Assembly: GCF_017874715.1 (NCBI RefSeq) | Contig: NZ_JAGGLR010000008.1 | Location: forward strand, 362,844 to 426,843 | Reading direction: 5' to 3' | From: Streptomyces iranensis | GTDB lineage: Bacteria; Actinomycetota; Actinomycetes; Streptomycetales; Streptomycetaceae | Length of the DNA: 64,000 nucleotides | Shown: piece by piece, positions 49,470 to 58,205 of the stretch | Layout of the letters: every line of letters starts with the position of its first letter | Numbering within the stretch: position 1 is the stretch's first letter | The notes under the pieces: generated by a model | The model's input: the letters and a program-made list of their open reading frames with translations, nothing else | The model's database searches: none | Told to the model about the DNA's origin: nothing | Made by a program: the position numbers and the translations under genes

Positions 49470-52190
49470 GTGAGCAGTGCCGACCACACCAACGCCGCCC
49501 TGCGTGCCGACATCCGCCGTTTGGGCGACCTGCTCGGCGAGACCCTAGTCCGACAGGAGGGTCCCGACCTTCTCGAACTCGTCGAGCGCGTCCGCGCCCT
49601 CACCCGCAGTGACGGCGAGGCCGCGGCCGACCTGCTCGGCTCCACCGACCTCGAGACCGCCGCCAAGCTGGTCCGCGCCTTCTCCACCTACTTCCACCTG
49701 GCCAACGTCACCGAGCAGGTGCACCGCGGCCGCGAGCTGCGCGCTCGCCGCGCCGCCGAGGGCGGCATCCTCGCCCGCACCGCCGACCAGCTCAAGGACG
49801 CCGACCCCGAGCACCTCCGGGCGACCGTCGCCAACCTCGGTGTGCGCCCCGTCTTCACCGCCCACCCCACCGAGGCCGCCCGCCGCACGGTCCTCACCAA
49901 GCTGCGACGCATCGCCGAGCTGCTCGACACCCTCGCCGTCGGCGGTGACGCCCGCCGCGCCGACCTGCGGCTCGCCGAGAGCATCGACCTGCTCTGGCAG
50001 ACCGACGAGCTGCGCGTCGCCCGCCCCGAGCCCGCCGACGAGGCCCGCAACGCCATCTACTACCTCGACGAGCTGCACGCCGGAGCCGTCGGCGACGTCC
50101 TCGAGGACCTCACCGCGGAGCTGATGCGCGTGGGCGTCGAGCTGCCCGCCACCACCCGCCCCCTCACCTTCGGCACCTGGATCGGCGGCGACCGCGACGG
50201 GAACCCCAACGTCACCCCCGAGGTCACCCGCGACGTGCTGATCCTCCAGCACGAGCACGGCATCACCGACGCGCTGGAGATCATCGACGAGCTGCGCGCC
50301 GCGCTCTCCAGCTCCATCCGCAACAGCGGCGCCTCCGAGGAGCTCCTCGCCTCCCTCCAGCGCGACCTCGAACTGCTGCCCGAGATCAGCCCGCGCTACA
50401 AGCGGCTCAACGCCGAGGAGCCCTACCGGCTCAAGGCCACCTGTATGCGGCAGAAGCTCGTCAACACCCGCGAGCGGCTCGCCGGGGACACCCCCCACCA
50501 GCCCGGCCGTGACTACCTCGGCTCCGGTGAGCTCCTCGCCGACCTCCACCTCGTCCAGGACTCCCTGCGCGCCCACCGCGGCCAGCTCATCGCCGACGGC
50601 AGGCTCGAACGGTCCATCCGCACCCTCGCCGCCTTCGGTCTCCAGCTCGCCACCATGGACGTCCGCGAGCACGCCGACGCCCATCACCACGCCCTCGGCC
50701 AGCTCTTCGACCGGCTCGGCGAGGAGTCCTGGCGCTACGCCGACATGCCGCGCGACTACCGCCGCAAGCTGCTCGCCAAGGAGCTGCGCTCCCGGCGTCC
50801 CCTCGCCCCCACCCCGGCGCCGCTGGACGCCGCCGGTGCCAAGACCCTCGGCGTCTTCCACACCATCCGCGAGTCCTTCGAGCGCTTCGGCCCCGAGATC
50901 GTCGAGTCGTACATCATCTCCATGTGCCAGGGCTCCGACGACGTCTTCGCCGCCGCCGTCCTCGCCCGCGAGGCCGGGCTGATCGACCTCCACGCGGGCT
51001 GGTCCAAGATCGGCATCGTTCCGCTGCTGGAGACCACCGAAGAGCTGAAGATCGCCGACAAGCTCCTCGACGAGATGCTCGCCGACCCCTCCTACCGGCG
51101 GCTCGTCGCCCTCCGCGGCGACGTCCAGGAGGTCATGCTCGGGTACTCCGACTCCTCCAAGTTCGGCGGCATCACCACCTCCCAGTGGGAGATCCACCGC
51201 GCCCAGCGGCTGCTGCGCGACGTCGCCCACCGGCACGGTGTACGGCTGCGGCTCTTCCACGGCCGTGGCGGCACCGTCGGCCGCGGCGGCGGCCCCACCC
51301 ACGACGCGATCCTCGCGCAGCCGTGGGGCACCCTCGAGGGCGAGATCAAGGTCACCGAGCAGGGCGAGGTCATCTCCGACAAGTACCTCGTGCCCTCGCT
51401 GGCCCGCGAGAACCTGGAACTGACGGTGGCCGCCACGCTGCAGGCATCCGCCCTGCACACCGCCCCGCGCCAGTCCGACGAGGCGCTCGCCCGCTGGGAC
51501 GCGGCCATGGAAACCGTCTCCGAAGCCGCGCACGGCGCCTACCGCACGCTCGTCGACGACCCCGACCTGCCCGCGTACTTCTTCGCCTCCACGCCGGTGG
51601 ACCAGCTCGCCGAACTCCACCTCGGCTCCCGGCCCTCCCGCCGCCCCGACTCCGGCGCCGGGCTCGACGGCCTGCGGGCCATCCCGTGGGTGTTCGGCTG
51701 GACCCAGTCCCGGCAGATCGTCCCCGGCTGGTTCGGCGTCGGCTCCGGCCTCAAGGCCGCCCGCGAGGCCGGACTCGACACTGTCCTCGACGAAATGCAC
51801 CAGCACTGGCACTTCTTCCGCAACTTCCTGTCCAACGTCGAGATGACGCTGGCCAAGACGGATCTGCGGATCGCCCGGCACTACGTCGACACGCTCGTCC
51901 CGGATGAGCTGAAGCATGTCTTCGACGTGATCCAGGAGGAGCACGAACTGACGGTGCGGGAGGTGCTGCGGATCACCGGTGGACGGGAACTCCTCGACTC
52001 CAACCCGGTGCTGAAGCAGACGTTCCACGTCCGGGACGCCTACCTCGACCCGATCTCGTATCTGCAGGTGACCCTGCTCCACCGCCAGCGCACCGCGGCC
52101 GAGCGGGGCGAGGACCCCGACCCCCTGCTCGCCCGCGCCCTCCTCCTCACGGTCAACGGCGTGGCCGCGGGGCTCCGCAACACGGGCTGA
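49470..52190 (+). CDS. ppc: phosphoenolpyruvate carboxylase
   Basis: A 906-residue anaplerotic enzyme making oxaloacetate from PEP and bicarbonate. Key motifs: VFTAHPTEAARRTVLTKLRR (catalytic His), GTWIGGDRDGNPNVT, MLGYSDSSKFGGITTSQW (catalytic Lys/Arg region), LFHGRGGTVGRGGGP (PEP loop) and the C-terminal LRNTG. GTG 49470 follows AAGGAG. It is monocistronic with a 19-bp-stem terminator. Confidence 0.97.
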   Translation: MSSADHTNAALRADIRRLGDLLGETLVRQEGPDLLELVERVRALTRSDGEAAADLLGSTDLETAAKLVRAFSTYFHLANVTEQVHRGRELRARRAAEGGILARTADQLKDADPEHLRATVANLGVRPVFTAHPTEAARRTVLTKLRRIAELLDTLAVGGDARRADLRLAESIDLLWQTDELRVARPEPADEARNAIYYLDELHAGAVGDVLEDLTAELMRVGVELPATTRPLTFGTWIGGDRDGNPNVTPEVTRDVLILQHEHGITDALEIIDELRAALSSSIRNSGASEELLASLQRDLELLPEISPRYKRLNAEEPYRLKATCMRQKLVNTRERLAGDTPHQPGRDYLGSGELLADLHLVQDSLRAHRGQLIADGRLERSIRTLAAFGLQLATMDVREHADAHHHALGQLFDRLGEESWRYADMPRDYRRKLLAKELRSRRPLAPTPAPLDAAGAKTLGVFHTIRESFERFGPEIVESYIISMCQGSDDVFAAAVLAREAGLIDLHAGWSKIGIVPLLETTEELKIADKLLDEMLADPSYRRLVALRGDVQEVMLGYSDSSKFGGITTSQWEIHRAQRLLRDVAHRHGVRLRLFHGRGGTVGRGGGPTHDAILAQPWGTLEGEIKVTEQGEVISDKYLVPSLARENLELTVAATLQASALHTAPRQSDEALARWDAAMETVSEAAHGAYRTLVDDPDLPAYFFASTPVDQLAELHLGSRPSRRPDSGAGLDGLRAIPWVFGWTQSRQIVPGWFGVGSGLKAAREAGLDTVLDEMHQHWHFFRNFLSNVEMTLAKTDLRIARHYVDTLVPDELKHVFDVIQEEHELTVREVLRITGGRELLDSNPVLKQTFHVRDAYLDPISYLQVTLLHRQRTAAERGEDPDPLLARALLLTVNGVAAGLRNTG

Positions 52191-52208
52191 CCACGGCGTG
52201 CACCCGAC

Positions 52209-52250
52209 ACCGGGCGGGGCCCACTCCTGACGGAGTGGGCCCCGCCCGGT
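52209..52250 (+). terminator. ppc terminator
   Basis: A perfect 19-bp inverted repeat starting ACCGGGCGGGGCCC around a TGAC loop, 19 nt beyond the ppc stop. Confidence 0.88.
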
Positions 52251-52378
52251 GGTGTTGGTGAGGTAGTGAGATTCCCGGGGGCTCCGCCCCCGGCCCCCCG
52301 CCGGGCAGCCGGCTCCGCCGCTGCCGAGCCCGATCCCCTGGTGGGTACGCCATGCCATGCCGCACCGCCGCCCGGCAC

Positions 52379-53150
52379 GTGTTCCCCGCTCGGGGGGCGA
52401 GGTTTCCCTGCCGGGTACGGCTTCTCCTCGCCGCCGCGACGGCGAGGGCCCCCGTGGCGGTGTCCGGCGGTGCCGAGCTTCCTGTGTGCGCTGCGGCGCT
52501 GCCCGGTAGGTGTTCCCCGCTCGGGGGGCGAGGCTTCCCTGCCGGGTACGGCTTCTCCTCCCCGCCGCGATGGCGAGGACCCCCGTGGTGGTGTCCGGCG
52601 GTGTCGAACTGCCTGTGTGTGCTTTGCCGGTGTGCGGTGTGTTTTCCCTGCTCGGGATGGGGTTTCTCTGCCGGGTAGGGCTTCTCCTCCCCGCCGCGAT
52701 GGTGAGGGCCCCCGTGGTGGTGTCCGGCGGTGCCGAGCTTCCTGTGTGCGCTGCGGCGCTGCCCGGGAGGTGTTCCCCGCTCGGGGGGCGAGGTTTCCCT
52801 GCCGGGTACGGCCCCTCTTCCCGCCGCGATGGTGAGGGCCCCCGTGGTGGTGTCCGGCGGTGTCGAACTGCCTGTGTGCGCTGCGGCGCTGCCCGGTAGG
52901 TGTTCCCCGCTCGGGGGGCGAGGTTTCCCTGCCGGGTACGGCTTCTCTTCTCCGCCGCGATGGCGAGGGCCCCTGTGGTGGTGTCCGGCGGTGCCGAGCT
53001 TCCTGTGTGCGCTGCGGCGCTGCCCGGCACGTGTTCCCCGCTCGGGATGGGGCTTCTCTGCCGGGTACGGCTTCTCCTCCCCGCCGCGATGGCGAGGAGC
53101 CCCGCCGTGGTGTTCGGCGGTGTCGAACTGCCCAAGCCAAGGGGGGTGGT
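52379..53150. repeat. six-unit ~130-bp tandem array downstream of ppc
   Basis: Units begin GTGTTCCCCGCTCGGG (or close variants) at 52379, 52510, 52639, 52770, 52900 and 53031, with spacings of 129-131 bp. Shared interior pieces are TTTCCCTGCCGGGTACGGC, GTGGTGTCCGGCGGTG and CTGTGTGCGCTGCGGCGCTG. The array fills most of the roughly 1-kb gap between ppc and the next gene. No gene is assigned: both strands stay open in places, but the readings are only repeats. Confidence 0.93.
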
Positions 53151-53220
53151 CGTACCACGACGGTGGGGTGGTCCCGGGACGGAGGGGGAGAACAGACGCA
53201 GGAGGGGGACCCGGTGAGCG

Positions 53221-53739
53221 CTACAGCGTAAGCGTGGCGAAGGACGCGCCCAGTAGCGCCGCGCCCAGCAGGCCCATGGCCCAGCCCGTGCGGCGTAGGC
53301 CGAGGCCGCCCGCGACGATCAGGGAGGTGAGGAGGAGGGAGCCGCCGAAGGGGACCCAGGCGTGGAAGACACCGGCGGCGCCGGTGCGGACGGCGTGGTC
53401 CGTGCCGGGTTTGAGGGTCACGGGCACCCGGTCGCCCGTCCCGTTCGTGACGGCCTCGTCGATCCGTACCCGGCCACGGGACTTGCCGCCCTCGCGGGCC
53501 GGGGTGAAGGAGCCGGTGCACCATTCGTCGCCGCAGTCGGAGACCGTGACGGTGCCGCGCTCAAGCCCCTTCGTCAGCATCGACGGCTTGGCGTCGCCCC
53601 AGGAGGACCACACCCCGGCGACCAGGATCAGCAGCGCGACGAGCGTCATTGCCACGTTCTTCGCCAGCAACAGAAATCCGTACGCGCTCTCGCCCGCCCG
53701 CCGTGTACGGCTGCGCTTGGTCACACCGGTGGAAGCCAT
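53221..53739 (-). CDS. membrane protein of unknown function
   Basis: A 172-residue protein with an N-terminal membrane helix (VAMTLVALLILVAGVWSSWG), an outside domain with a Cys pair (VSDCGDEWCTG) and two C-terminal helices. ATG 53739 has AGGA upstream; ATG six codons earlier is possible. It looks like a small Streptomyces surface protein. The tandem array lies beyond its stop. Function unknown. Confidence 0.65.
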   Translation of the reverse strand: MASTGVTKRSRTRRAGESAYGFLLLAKNVAMTLVALLILVAGVWSSWGDAKPSMLTKGLERGTVTVSDCGDEWCTGSFTPAREGGKSRGRVRIDEAVTNGTGDRVPVTLKPGTDHAVRTGAAGVFHAWVPFGGSLLLTSLIVAGGLGLRRTGWAMGLLGAALLGASFATLTL

Positions 53740-53808
53740 GGCGGCGATCCTCGCCATCCCCGGGCCGCCGGTCAACCTTCCGCCGAACAAACGGGCGAAC
53801 GGCGTCTT

Positions 53809-54399
53809 TCAGGAGTTGTACGTCCCCTGCGCGCGCTCCAGTCCGTCCGCGATGAGCGTCTCCACCGCGTCCGCCGCGCGGTCCACGAAGTAGTCCAACT
53901 CCCTGCGCTCCGCAGCGGAAAAGTCCTTGAGGACATACGCCGCGACATCCATCCGGCCCGGCGGGCGGCCGATTCCGAAGCGCACCCGGCAGTAGTCCGC
54001 ACCCAGCGATTTGGTGATCGACTTCAGTCCATTGTGGCCATTGTCACCACCGCCGATCTTCAACCGCAGCGCCCCGTAATCGATGTCCAATTCGTCGTGT
54101 ACGGCGACGATATGACCGACCGGCACCTTGTAGAAGTCGCGCAGCGCGGTCACCGGTCCGCCCGAGAGGTTCATGAAGGACATCGGCTTGGCGATCACGA
54201 CGCGGCGGCCGGCCGGTCCGGGCGGGCCCATCCGGCCCTCGACGACCTGAGCCCGCGACTTGTGCGCCTTGAAGCGGGCGCCCATCCGCTCGGCCAGCAG
54301 ATCGGCCACCATGAAGCCGACGTTGTGGCGGTTGCCCGCGTACTCGCCACCGGGGTTGCCGAGGCCCACCACAAGCCAGGGGCTCGTGTCGTCCGTCAT
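53809..54399 (-). CDS. pth: peptidyl-tRNA hydrolase
   Basis: A 196-residue enzyme that recycles peptidyl-tRNA. LVVGLGNPGGEYAGNRHNVG (Asn and catalytic His), KPMSFMNLSGGPV, VHDELDIDYG (Asp) and GGGDNGHNGLKSI are the family motifs. ATG 54399 with AAGGAG upstream is clear. It follows rplY after a hairpin. Confidence 0.96.
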   Translation of the reverse strand: MTDDTSPWLVVGLGNPGGEYAGNRHNVGFMVADLLAERMGARFKAHKSRAQVVEGRMGPPGPAGRRVVIAKPMSFMNLSGGPVTALRDFYKVPVGHIVAVHDELDIDYGALRLKIGGGDNGHNGLKSITKSLGADYCRVRFGIGRPPGRMDVAAYVLKDFSAAERRELDYFVDRAADAVETLIADGLERAQGTYNS

Positions 54400-54420
54400 C
54401 TGGTTGTCTCTCCTTGAGGA

Positions 54421-54460
54421 CGGCCGCCGCCCCGCACCACAGAGGGCGGGACGGCGGCCG
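54421..54460 (-). terminator. hairpin between rplY and pth
   Basis: CGGCCGCCG and CGGCGGCCG arms, extended after one mismatch by CCCGC/GCGGG, 28 nt beyond the rplY stop. It may lower pth expression relative to rplY. Confidence 0.65.
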
Positions 54461-54487
54461 GAGAAGCGAAAAGGGAGCAGGCGCAGA

Positions 54488-55087
54488 TTACGCCTCGGCG
54501 CCCTCGGTCTCGCCCTCGGCGCCCTCCTCGGCCGGGGCCTCGGCCTGGGCGGCGACCACCTGCAGCACGGCCGCGTCCTCCTCGACGGCCAGCGTGGTGC
54601 CGGCCGGGAGGGTGATGTCCTTGGCGTGGATGGTGGCACCCGCGTCCAGGCCCGCGATGGAGACGGTGACCGACTCCGGGATGTGGGTGGCCTCGGTCTC
54701 GACCGGCAGGGCGTTCAGCAGGTGCTCGAGCAGGTTGCCGCCCGGGGCCAGGTCGCCCTCGGTGAGGATCGGCACCTCGACGGTGACCTTCTCACCCTTC
54801 TTCACCAGCAGCAGGTCGATGTGCTCCAGCACGCCGATCTTGATGGGGTGACGCTGCACGGCCTTCGGGATGACCAGCTCGTTCTTGCCGCCCTCGACGT
54901 CCAGACGGATCAGCACGTTCGGGGTCTTCAGCGCCATCAGCAGGGCGTGCGCCGGCAGCGTGACGTGCAGCGGCTCGACGCCGTGGCCGTAGACCACGCC
55001 GGGAACGCGCTCGGCGGCACGGGTACGGCGGGCGGCACCCTTGCCGAACTCGGTGCGGGGCTTAGCGGAGATCTTGACCTCGGCCAT
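54488..55087 (-). CDS. rplY: 50S ribosomal protein L25/general stress protein Ctc
   Basis: A 199-residue long form of L25. The N-terminal 5S-RNA-binding domain (EVKISAKPRTEFGKGAARRT ... GVVYGHGVEPLHVTL) is followed by the CTC beta domain (GEKVTVEVPILTEGDLAPGG, THIPESVTVSIAGLDAGATI) and an acidic tail. It binds 5S rRNA in the central protuberance. It is upstream of pth, the usual order. Confidence 0.96.
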   Translation of the reverse strand: MAEVKISAKPRTEFGKGAARRTRAAERVPGVVYGHGVEPLHVTLPAHALLMALKTPNVLIRLDVEGGKNELVIPKAVQRHPIKIGVLEHIDLLLVKKGEKVTVEVPILTEGDLAPGGNLLEHLLNALPVETEATHIPESVTVSIAGLDAGATIHAKDITLPAGTTLAVEEDAAVLQVVAAQAEAPAEEGAEGETEGAEA

Positions 55088-55252
55088 GGGGCACTCCTCG
55101 TAGATCGTTTACGGTGTGTGGGCGTTACCCGGCCCACGACAGACCTGCTACGAAGAGCGCGTCGATAACGGACAGCCACTGTAAGAAGCGGCCTCCCTCG
55201 CCGAGCAACCCCACGATTCTACCAATGGCTGAGGGCGCCTCCGCCAACGGCT

Positions 55253-55280
55253 GAGGCCACCCCCTGACGGGAGTGGCCTC
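55253..55280 (-). terminator. terminator downstream of prs
   Basis: GAGGCCAC and GTGGCCTC arms with extra CCC/GGG pairing inside, 29 nt beyond the prs stop. Confidence 0.75.
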
Positions 55281-55308
55281 TATGTCCGGTCCGGGGAGGT
55301 TAAGCCGC

Positions 55309-56286
55309 TCACGCTTGCTCCTCGAACAGGCTGGTCACCGAGCCGTCCTCGAAGACCTCCTGGACCGCGCGGGCGATCGTCGGCGCCATCGACAGCACGG
55401 TCACCTTGTCCAGCTCGACCTCGTTGGGAGTCGGCAGGGTGTTGGTGAAGACGAACTCACTGACCTTGGAGTTCTTCAGCCGGTCCGCGGCCGGGCCCGA
55501 CAGCACACCGTGGGTGGCGGTCACGATCACGTCCTCCGCGCCGTTCGCGAACAGTGCGTCCGCCGCCGCGCAGATGGTGCCACCGGTGTCGATCATGTCG
55601 TCGACCAGCACACAGACCCGGCCCTGCACATCGCCGACCACCTCGTGCACCGTGACCTGGTTGGCCACGTCCGGGTCCCGCCGCTTGTGCACGATCGCCA
55701 GCGGCGCGCCCAGCCGGTCGCACCAGCGGTCCGCGACCCGCACCCGGCCGGCGTCCGGCGACACCACGGTGAGCTGGGACTTGTCGACCTTGGCGCCCAC
55801 GTAGTCCGCGAGCACCGGCAGCGCGAAGAGGTGGTCCACCGGGCCGTCGAAGAAGCCCTGGATCTGGTCGGTGTGCAGATCGACCGTGAGGATCCGGTCG
55901 GCACCCGCCGTCTTCAGCATGTCGGCGATCAGCCGGGCCGAGATCGGTTCACGGCCGCGGTGCTTCTTGTCCTGACGGGCGTAGCCGTAGAACGGAACGA
56001 TCACCGTGATCGAGCGCGCGGAGGCCCGCTTCAGCGCATCGACCATGATGAGCTGCTCCATGATCCACTTATTGATCGGAGTCGTGTGGCTCTGGATCAA
56101 AAAGCAGTCGGCACCGCGTGCCGACTCCTGGAAGCGGACGTAGATCTCGCCGTTGGCGAAGTCGAATGCCTTGGTCGGGACCAAGCTGACGCCCAGCTCA
56201 TGGGCGACCTCCTCGGCCAGCTCGGGGTGGGCGCGGCCGGAGAAGAGCATCAGCTTCTTCTCGCCGGTCGTCTTGATCCCGGTCAC
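55309..56286 (-). CDS. prs: ribose-phosphate pyrophosphokinase
   Basis: A 325-residue PRPP synthase, feeding nucleotide, His and Trp synthesis. LFSGRAHPELAEEVAHELGV at the start, VIVPFYGYARQDKKHRGREP (ATP/R5P site), DLHTDQIQGFF and the PRPP motif VCVLVDDMIDTGGTI are all present. It is 70 bp downstream of glmU on the same strand and probably cotranscribed. Confidence 0.97.
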   Translation of the reverse strand: MTGIKTTGEKKLMLFSGRAHPELAEEVAHELGVSLVPTKAFDFANGEIYVRFQESARGADCFLIQSHTTPINKWIMEQLIMVDALKRASARSITVIVPFYGYARQDKKHRGREPISARLIADMLKTAGADRILTVDLHTDQIQGFFDGPVDHLFALPVLADYVGAKVDKSQLTVVSPDAGRVRVADRWCDRLGAPLAIVHKRRDPDVANQVTVHEVVGDVQGRVCVLVDDMIDTGGTICAAADALFANGAEDVIVTATHGVLSGPAADRLKNSKVSEFVFTNTLPTPNEVELDKVTVLSMAPTIARAVQEVFEDGSVTSLFEEQA

Positions 56287-56356
56287 AACAAGTCTCCTTG
56301 GATGTCACTTTGGTGCACTTCTCACCGTACGCCCCGCACGCGTACCTGTGCAGATG

Positions 56357-57814
56357 TCACTGCCTGCCCTCGTCCTCCCGACGAGCGGCCTCGGCGGCTC
56401 GCGCCGCGGCGCTTCCGGGGCGCTTGCGGGCGACCCAGCCCTCGATGTTCCGCTGCTGTCCGCGTGCGACGGCGAGCGAGCCCGGGGGCACATCCTTGGT
56501 GATGACCGATCCGGCGGCGGTGTACGCGCCGTCCCCGATCGTGACGGGAGCCACAAGCATGTTGTCGGCCCCGGTCCGGCAGTGGCTGCCGATGGTGGTG
56601 TGGTGCTTGTTCACACCGTCGTAGTTCACGAAGACACTGGCGGCGCCGATATTGGTCTGCTCGCCGATCGTCGCGTCGCCCACGTAGGACAGATGCGGCA
56701 CCTTGGTGCCCTCGCCGATCGTGGCGTTCTTCATCTCCACGTACGTGCCGGCCTTGGCCTTGGTCCCCAGCCGGGTCCCGGGGCGCAGATACGCGTACGG
56801 CCCCACGCTCGCCCCCGCGCCGATCTCCGCGCCCTGCGCGACGGTGAACGAGACGGTCGCGCCCTGGCCGACGGTGGTGTCGGTGAGCCGGGAGTTCGGC
56901 CCGACCTCGGCGTCCGTGGCCAGGTGGGTGGCCCCCAGCAGCTGGGTGCCGGGGTGGACCAGCGCGTCCGGCTCGAAGGTGACGGTCACGTCGATCCAGG
57001 TGGTGGCGGGGTCGACGACGGTCACGCCGCTCAGCATCGCCCGCTCCAGCAGCCGCTCGTTCAGCAGCCTGCGGGCCTCGGCCAGCTGGACGCGGTTGTT
57101 GATCCCGACGATCTCGCGGTGGTCGCCCGCCACGCACGCGCCCACCCGGTGCCCGGCCTCGCGCAGGATGCCGAGCACATCGGTGAGGTACTCCTCGCCC
57201 TGGCTGTTGTCGGTGCGCACCTTGCCGAGGGCGTCGGTGAGCAGCTGTGCGTCGAAGGCGAAGACCCCGGAGTTGATCTCGCGGATCGCGCGCTGTGTGT
57301 CGGTCGCGTCCTTGTGCTCCACGATCGCGGTGACGGCGCCGGTCGCGTCCTCCCGCACGATCCGGCCGTAGCCGGTGGCGTCGGGGACCTCGGCGGACAG
57401 CACGGTCACGGCGTTGCCGTCGGCGTCGTGGGCCGCGGCGAGCCGCCGGAGCGTCTCGCCGGTCAGCAGCGGGGTGTCACCGCAGACGACGATCACGGTG
57501 CCGTCGAGGGCGACCCCGCTGTCGGACAGCTCTTCCAGGCCCATCCGGACGGCGTGCCCGGTGCCGTTCTGCTCGTGCTGGACGGCGGTGCGCACCTCGG
57601 CGTCGGTCTCGGCCAGATGCGCGGAGACCTGCTCCCGGGCGTGGCCGACCACGACCACGAGATGTTCGGGGGAGAGCTCACGGGAGGCGGCGACGACATG
57701 CCCGACGAGGGAGCGGCCGCAGAGGGCGTGCAGAACCTTCGGGGTCGCCGATTTCATGCGGGTGCCCTCACCCGCTGCGAGGACGACGACGGCTGCCGGG
57801 CGGTTGGCGCTCAC
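56357..57814 (-). CDS. glmU: bifunctional UDP-GlcNAc pyrophosphorylase/GlcN-1-P acetyltransferase
   Basis: A 485-residue two-domain enzyme making UDP-GlcNAc for the wall. The N-terminal uridylyltransferase has VVLAAGEGTRMKSATPKVLH and VVCGDTPLLTGETL; the C-terminal left-handed beta helix starts near residue 250 and includes TYVEMKNATIGEGTKVPHLS and VNYDGVNKHHTTIG (catalytic His). The Arg/Glu-rich tail is typical of actinobacteria. GTG 57814 gives the conserved N-terminus. Confidence 0.96.
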   Translation of the reverse strand: MSANRPAAVVVLAAGEGTRMKSATPKVLHALCGRSLVGHVVAASRELSPEHLVVVVGHAREQVSAHLAETDAEVRTAVQHEQNGTGHAVRMGLEELSDSGVALDGTVIVVCGDTPLLTGETLRRLAAAHDADGNAVTVLSAEVPDATGYGRIVREDATGAVTAIVEHKDATDTQRAIREINSGVFAFDAQLLTDALGKVRTDNSQGEEYLTDVLGILREAGHRVGACVAGDHREIVGINNRVQLAEARRLLNERLLERAMLSGVTVVDPATTWIDVTVTFEPDALVHPGTQLLGATHLATDAEVGPNSRLTDTTVGQGATVSFTVAQGAEIGAGASVGPYAYLRPGTRLGTKAKAGTYVEMKNATIGEGTKVPHLSYVGDATIGEQTNIGAASVFVNYDGVNKHHTTIGSHCRTGADNMLVAPVTIGDGAYTAAGSVITKDVPPGSLAVARGQQRNIEGWVARKRPGSAAARAAEAARREDEGRQ

Positions 57815-57954
57815 GGGTGTGCCCTTCGGCTTCGGGGGTGGACACCCGCAGGATACCGAGAGGTTTCCGGGCGGAAAGGAAGGAGGGTCCCGAGCCGGGA
57901 CGTCAGGCCCCGGGAAGGCGGAACGCGAGGCGGCGGCTGAGGCGGAATATGAAG

Positions 57955-58026
57955 CTCCCCCGCCAGGACTCGAACCCGGACAAATGGCACCAAAAGCCAC
58001 TGTGCTGCCAATTACACCACGGGGGA
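57955..58026 (-). tRNA. tRNA-Gln (anticodon UUG)
   Basis: On the minus strand a 72-nt cloverleaf: acceptor stem TCCCCCG/CGGGGGA, D arm with GTGTAATTGGCAGCAC, anticodon stem GTGGC/GCCAT with loop TTTTGGT (anticodon TTG), and T arm with GGTTCGAGTCC. CCA is not encoded. It lies 140 bp upstream of glmU. It is intact and not used as an attachment site. Confidence 0.93.
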
Positions 58027-58205
58027 TGGCGCAGGCCATCTGACCGGAATTCGATCAGATCGCCGCTTCGGCGCCCTCCACTATGCCGTACCAGGAGCCT
58101 TCCGTGCGACGGTATGTGCCAGCCCGTCGGGGGCGCGGACGGCGGGGTGGGCGCGCCGCCGTGTCACCGGGAAAAGCGCTGGCGCCCGGTCGTAGGCTGG
58201 TCGCT

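Noticed and set aside
49545..53135. A reading frame of nearly 1200 codons antisense to ppc and through the tandem array
   Set aside because: It lies opposite ppc, whose motifs are complete. Its composition is the Gly/Val/Glu-rich shadow expected from high-GC codon bias, and its N-terminal part is only array repeats.
52379..53150. Possible CRISPR array
   Set aside because: The repeats are about 130 bp with no spacers, and no cas genes are present.
57955..58026. tRNA-Gln as the element's attachment site
   Set aside because: The tRNA is intact and single with no duplicated 3' end; the identical cores are in pmt 40 kb away.
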